Shown piece after piece: positions 60,898 to 64,000 of a stretch of 64,000 nt of DNA. The DNA comes from Bdellovibrionales bacterium (GTDB lineage Bacteria; Bdellovibrionota; Bdellovibrionia; Bdellovibrionales; UBA1609). The DNA is taken from the NCBI GenBank assembly GCA_016714165.1, contig JADJNU010000001.1:930001-994000 (forward strand), given 5' to 3'. Every line of letters starts with the position of its first letter. Position 1 is the first letter of the stretch. Under the pieces are notes generated by a model, which saw only the letters and a list, made by a program, of their open reading frames with translations, had not been told where the DNA came from and ran no database searches. The position numbers and the translations under genes are program-made.

Positions 60898-62525
60898 AAT
60901 TGCTCCACCTCCTCGACCCCCGGAAGGCGATCGGCCTTTTCGCGATTGCTGTTTGCATTCTCACTGGTGGTCTTTACTTTATTTTTGATACCTACCTTGA
61001 TTCCGTAGGCAAAGAGATCGCAGGAAGCTGGCTTCAGTCTGAGGCGGTCGCCATTCAAGAGGGCAATCTTCTGACATCCATTTCAAAAAATCAGCGTGTA
61101 TTACTATCGTCACAATTTGTGAAAGGAGTAAAACTAATTGACAGCTCTGCGCCCGGGCGAGGTGCGCTAATTGAGTTCGGCGAGTCCTTTCAGCCTTATT
61201 TTCAGAAGTATTTGAAAGACGGAAAGATTCTGAGTTTCACCGATGGGTTTCTGTCCCGACAGGTTTTATATCGCGTACCCGAACGCCCGGACTTAATCTT
61301 GAGCTTTAAAACCTACTCTGATTTTTTAACCCGCAGCTTTACAGCGGCTGTTGCCGCATTTTTATTTTTCTTGCTTTTTCTTTTCGTTAACATTCGTCGT
61401 CTAGAATCCCGCAGAATTGCGGCTGAGAACAAAAATAGAATTCTTCTTGGCGAAGTCGCCGCCAGAGTTGCACATGATATTCGGTCTCCACTAAATACCC
61501 TCAACGCTGTTTTGGATACTATCACTGACATTTCCCCCGAATCCAAGCGACTCCTTACGACAGCAATTCAACGAATCCGTGAAATTTCATCCGGAATTTC
61601 CGATCAGAGTCGGCTTGCTCTAAAAGAAAGTAGAAACAGAACTGAATCCGGTGAGCCAACAACCACAAAAACAGAAGTCACGCTGCTATATACTTTGATG
61701 GAATCACTGGTTGAAGAGAAACAAGTTCAGTACAAGGAGCGGGCGGGACAAATCCGACTGCTGTCGCCCTCCGATCAATCATTTTCTTCTTTCTGTGCTG
61801 TGAATCCACTGGAACTGAAGCGCAGCTTATCAAATCTTGTAGACAACGCTGTTGAGGCTTCCGCGCCAGATGCGCCTATCAAAATCGAAATTTTTTCTGA
61901 TGGCACTCAGGCCGTCATAGAGGTGTCAGATCATGGTCGAGGGATTCCAAGAGATGTCCTTTCAAAAATTGGCGAACGAGGTTTTTCCTTTGGAAAGCCA
62001 AAAGGAACCGGCCTTGGCGTCCATTATGCCAAGAAATTGATTGAAGGATGGGGAGGATCATTTTCGATCTCATCTGAGATGGGGCTTGGAACTTCGGTTC
62101 GAGTGACTCTTCCTGTCGTTAAAGCGCCGTCCTGGTACATGGATGCCATTTCTTTAGGGGACTCCAATACCGTTATCGTAGTGGACGACGACCCCACCAT
62201 TCATGCTCTGTGGCAAGAGCGGCTTAAGACCGTTCGGCCAGAGGTAACAATAGAGCATTTCTTTGAGCCAGAGTCCGTGATGTCCTGGATCGTGCAAAAT
62301 CGCCAGACTCTTGATAAGTCTATTCTCCTTACAGACTACAACCTGAATTCGCGAGCTGGCGACGGGATTTCTGTTTTAGAACGCTTCGGCGGCACTCATC
62401 CGTTTTCGGTGATGGTTACAAGCGCGTTCGACGATCAGCGACTTCAGGAACAGTGTGAGAAATTGAACGTTAAAATACTGCCCAAATCGGTGATGAATTT
62501 CGTGCCGATACAGGTGATGCAATGA
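60888..62525 (+). CDS. Hybrid sensor histidine kinase with C-terminal receiver domain
   Basis: 545 residues. A membrane helix (about 14-35), an extracytoplasmic sensor region (35-148) and a second helix (149-168, AAVAAFLFFLLFLFVNI). HisKA box VAARVAHDIRSPLNTLNAV with the phosphoacceptor His (about 195). HATPase motifs NLVDNAVEAS, DHGRGIP and GTGLGVHYAKK. A receiver domain (about 425-545) with TVIVVDDDPTIH and LLTDYNLNSRAGDG. The sensor region faces the compartment of the co-expressed binding protein. It overlaps YcaO by 10 bases and the last gene as ATGA. Confidence 0.9.
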   Translation: MLVKLLHLLDPRKAIGLFAIAVCILTGGLYFIFDTYLDSVGKEIAGSWLQSEAVAIQEGNLLTSISKNQRVLLSSQFVKGVKLIDSSAPGRGALIEFGESFQPYFQKYLKDGKILSFTDGFLSRQVLYRVPERPDLILSFKTYSDFLTRSFTAAVAAFLFFLLFLFVNIRRLESRRIAAENKNRILLGEVAARVAHDIRSPLNTLNAVLDTITDISPESKRLLTTAIQRIREISSGISDQSRLALKESRNRTESGEPTTTKTEVTLLYTLMESLVEEKQVQYKERAGQIRLLSPSDQSFSSFCAVNPLELKRSLSNLVDNAVEASAPDAPIKIEIFSDGTQAVIEVSDHGRGIPRDVLSKIGERGFSFGKPKGTGLGVHYAKKLIEGWGGSFSISSEMGLGTSVRVTLPVVKAPSWYMDAISLGDSNTVIVVDDDPTIHALWQERLKTVRPEVTIEHFFEPESVMSWIVQNRQTLDKSILLTDYNLNSRAGDGISVLERFGGTHPFSVMVTSAFDDQRLQEQCEKLNVKILPKSVMNFVPIQVMQ

Positions 62526-63064
62526 TTATTATTCGACCCACTGGCGACCTCGCCAAGCGAATGAAGATTAAGCTTTTCCCGACCAACGAACAGTCGTCCA
62601 CATTGCTGGGCGACTGGTATGCACTCGATCTCGTACTCGATCGGCAGCAGTATATTCTCTGCGTGAGTGAAAATGGGAGGCTACCACTTGTCCTAAAGGC
62701 CGCGCCTTACGCAAACTTTCCTGAGCGGCTTCCCTTGGCTCTGAACGATCTTCTAATGGGGATCGGGGTTCCGCACAAGAAAGCTCAACAAGAAATCACG
62801 AAAATGGATGCCGTGATTTTGGCGAAAACAGTCAATCGCTCTGTTCTTGGTTCAATGAACGAGTGCCGATATTCGCTTCAAGCCCATGCCCAAATGGGTC
62901 GGCTTCAGCACGATTCTCCGCGCATGTCCCTTTGGCTGGCTGATTTAATTTCGCTTGTTCTTCCAGACTACACGCCAAAAGATACTGTGCTAAAACTTTT
63001 TGGTGAGCCACCAGCCCCTCGGCCTCGACGGCCACATCTTTCTATCGTTTCTTCAAGAGATTAG
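62522..63064 (+). CDS. DUF6933-like protein, last gene of the YcaO operon
   Basis: 180 residues, no signal peptide. MIIIRPTGDLAKRMKIKL, WYALDLVLDRQQYILCVSENGRLPLVLKAAPY and LLMGIGVP fit a family I remember as DUF6933 (name from memory). The middle has TVNRSVLGSMNE, and the tail is Pro/Arg-rich (PPAPRPRRPHLSIV). It starts in ATGA overlap with the kinase. Function unknown; likely cytoplasmic. Confidence 0.7.
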   Translation: MIIIRPTGDLAKRMKIKLFPTNEQSSTLLGDWYALDLVLDRQQYILCVSENGRLPLVLKAAPYANFPERLPLALNDLLMGIGVPHKKAQQEITKMDAVILAKTVNRSVLGSMNECRYSLQAHAQMGRLQHDSPRMSLWLADLISLVLPDYTPKDTVLKLFGEPPAPRPRRPHLSIVSSRD

Positions 63065-63079
63065 TTTGTATACCACAGA

Positions 63080-63412
63080 TTATCTGACAAAAATCTTCCC
63101 TCCGGCCATCATACCCATTCCGCAACCAAAACGGATTTCGCCTTTTTCGAGTTTTCCCACTTCGATTTTTACTTCTTTGTTGAGCGGCAAATCCCTTTTT
63201 ATTTTTTTAGACGGGATTTGAATTTTCGTGGCGCAGGTCGAATCAGTTTTTCTCGTGATCTTTAGAATTACGGGAATACCTGGGTTCACATCCACACTGT
63301 TCGGCTCGAAGCCATTTTCAGTGACGGAAAGAGTGACGATTTGTGGTTTTTCCTTTGCTTCAGCGGTCGAAAGCAATGCTAAAGACAAAAATACTGCAAT
63401 AAACGATTTCAT
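63080..63412 (-). CDS. Cupredoxin-like periplasmic protein
   Basis: 110 residues. Signal peptide 1-19 (FIAVFLSLALLSTAEA). The body has a cupredoxin-like strand order: VTENGFEPNSVDVNPGIPVILKITRKTDSTCATKI, then FGCGMGMMAGGKIFV. The Cys in STCAT plus the Cys and Met residues in GCGMGMM could bind copper. Such small domains occur with Cus-type copper efflux operons. Its start overlaps the stop of the RND gene, so they form one operon. Confidence 0.8.
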   Translation of the reverse strand: MKSFIAVFLSLALLSTAEAKEKPQIVTLSVTENGFEPNSVDVNPGIPVILKITRKTDSTCATKIQIPSKKIKRDLPLNKEVKIEVGKLEKGEIRFGCGMGMMAGGKIFVR

Positions 63413-64000
63413 TAGGCCTCCTCGGGTTTAGTTGTTGGATTATTAAAATATGATTTCTGCTTCCAGAGATAGAAGACAACTGGATAAATGAGGAGTTCCA
63501 ATAGGAAAGAAGTGATTAGACCGCCTATCATCGGCGCCGCAATTCTCTTCATTACGTCAGCCCCAGCGCCAACACTCCACATGATGGGAGTGAGGCCCAC
63601 GAAAAGTGTTGAAACTGTCATAAGTTTTGGCCTAATTCGATGAACTGCTCCCTCAACTACTGCCGCTTTCAGATCTGAAAGTGACTTCATCTTTCCTCTC
63701 TTCACGCGATCATCAAATGCAAGATCGAGGTACATGAGCATGAAAACCCCGGTTTCAGCATCAAGGCCAAGGAGTGCAATCATTCCGACCCATGCAGCGA
63801 TTGAAAGATTGTAATCAAGCAGAACCAAAAACCACACTGCACCTATCAACGAAAACGGAACGGCTAAAAGCACTATTCCCGTTTTCACCCAAGACTTCGT
63901 ATTGAAATAGAGGAGGAATAGAATCAAAATAAGAGTGAACGGGACTACGACCTTAAGCCGTTCCTTCACTCTTTCCATATTCTCAAATTGACCGCTCCAA
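63412..64000 (-). CDS. Cus-type RND heavy-metal efflux pump, C-terminal part (cut by window edge)
   Basis: The frame is open to the window edge (WSGQFENMERVKERLKVVVP). About 196 residues are visible with five to six helices. GMIALLGLDAETGVFMLMYLDL and RIRPKLMTVSTLFVGLTPIMW are the CusA/SilA-type (Cu/Ag) forms of the RND C-terminal half, unlike the Czc-type pump at 45.9 kb. Together with the cupredoxin-like gene it indicates a copper or silver export operon beyond the right edge. Confidence 0.88.
   Translation of the reverse strand, partial: WSGQFENMERVKERLKVVVPFTLILILFLLYFNTKSWVKTGIVLLAVPFSLIGAVWFLVLLDYNLSIAAWVGMIALLGLDAETGVFMLMYLDLAFDDRVKRGKMKSLSDLKAAVVEGAVHRIRPKLMTVSTLFVGLTPIMWSVGAGADVMKRIAAPMIGGLITSFLLELLIYPVVFYLWKQKSYFNNPTTKPEEA

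Noticed and set aside
35657..64000. Attachment-site duplication of the tRNA-Gly 3' end
   Set aside because: I looked for a second copy of the T-arm/acceptor sequence downstream and saw none in the window; it may lie beyond the right edge.
1..64000. CRISPR array or rRNA genes
   Set aside because: No regularly spaced repeats of CRISPR size and no rRNA-like sequence were seen on either strand.

Overview
The window looks like a chromosome segment of a Gram-negative bacterium, most likely a member of the Bdellovibrionota (Bdellovibrio/Oligoflexia type). This is an inference from gene content: many lipoproteins and beta-barrel proteins, an OmpA-family protein, a cdaA-cdaR-glmM-nnr-tsaE-ftsH-tilS housekeeping block and many large secreted proteins of unknown function. 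No marker such as 16S rRNA lies in the window, so the phylum cannot be proven.

Layout. 0-2.8 kb: a tRNA-modification operon (cysteine desulfurase, mnmA, start of mtaB). 2.9-8.1 kb: unknown proteins, a split HipBST-type toxin-antitoxin operon with three spaced operator palindromes, and a lipoprotein-like protein made of exact 17-residue N-x-R-G-(P) repeats. 8.0-16.3 kb: a long minus-strand housekeeping operon running tilS, ftsH, cdaA, cdaR, glmM, nnr, tsaE. 16.4-28 kb: secreted and outer-membrane proteins, a GH92 glycosidase, a VWA-like lipoprotein and an OmpA protein. 28-35.5 kb: radical SAM, glpX, thioesterase, pgsA, and a membrane protein paired with a PQQ-type propeller protein. 35.66 kb: tRNA-Gly(GCC), followed at once by an accessory region.

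Accessory region (35.7-64 kb). An IS3-family remnant lies beside the tRNA. Next come an exported protein with three phosphoribosyltransferase-like repeats, a GH5 lipoprotein, an ISL3 remnant and a recombinase-like fragment. A roughly 9.3 kb metal-handling island follows (FTR1-like permease with cytochrome domain, ArsR regulator, CDF transporter, Czc/Cus-type RND efflux operon). It is bounded by two diverged copies of the same sequence and carries a third short copy inside. To its right lie a gene restored in the second copy, a large unknown membrane protein and a pair of divergent HTH regulators with matching operators. The region ends with a tightly overlapping six-gene operon: sigma-54 activator, small exported protein, peptide-binding-type solute-binding protein, YcaO-like protein, hybrid histidine kinase and a small unknown protein. 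A cupredoxin-like protein and the C-terminal part of a Cus-type RND pump close the window. The YcaO/solute-binding/two-component operon is the best candidate for an undescribed system; it reads like a peptide-sensing regulatory circuit carried on a mobile element.

Caveat. At least six genes appear to be broken by single-base indels (ftsH, an outer-membrane protein, the solute-binding protein, the sigma-54 activator, a secreted protein near 17.05 kb, and the C-terminus of the phosphoribosyltransferase-like protein). Three of them (ftsH, the outer-membrane protein and the solute-binding protein) fit loss of one base from a short homopolymer. Sequencing or assembly error is therefore at least as likely as real decay.
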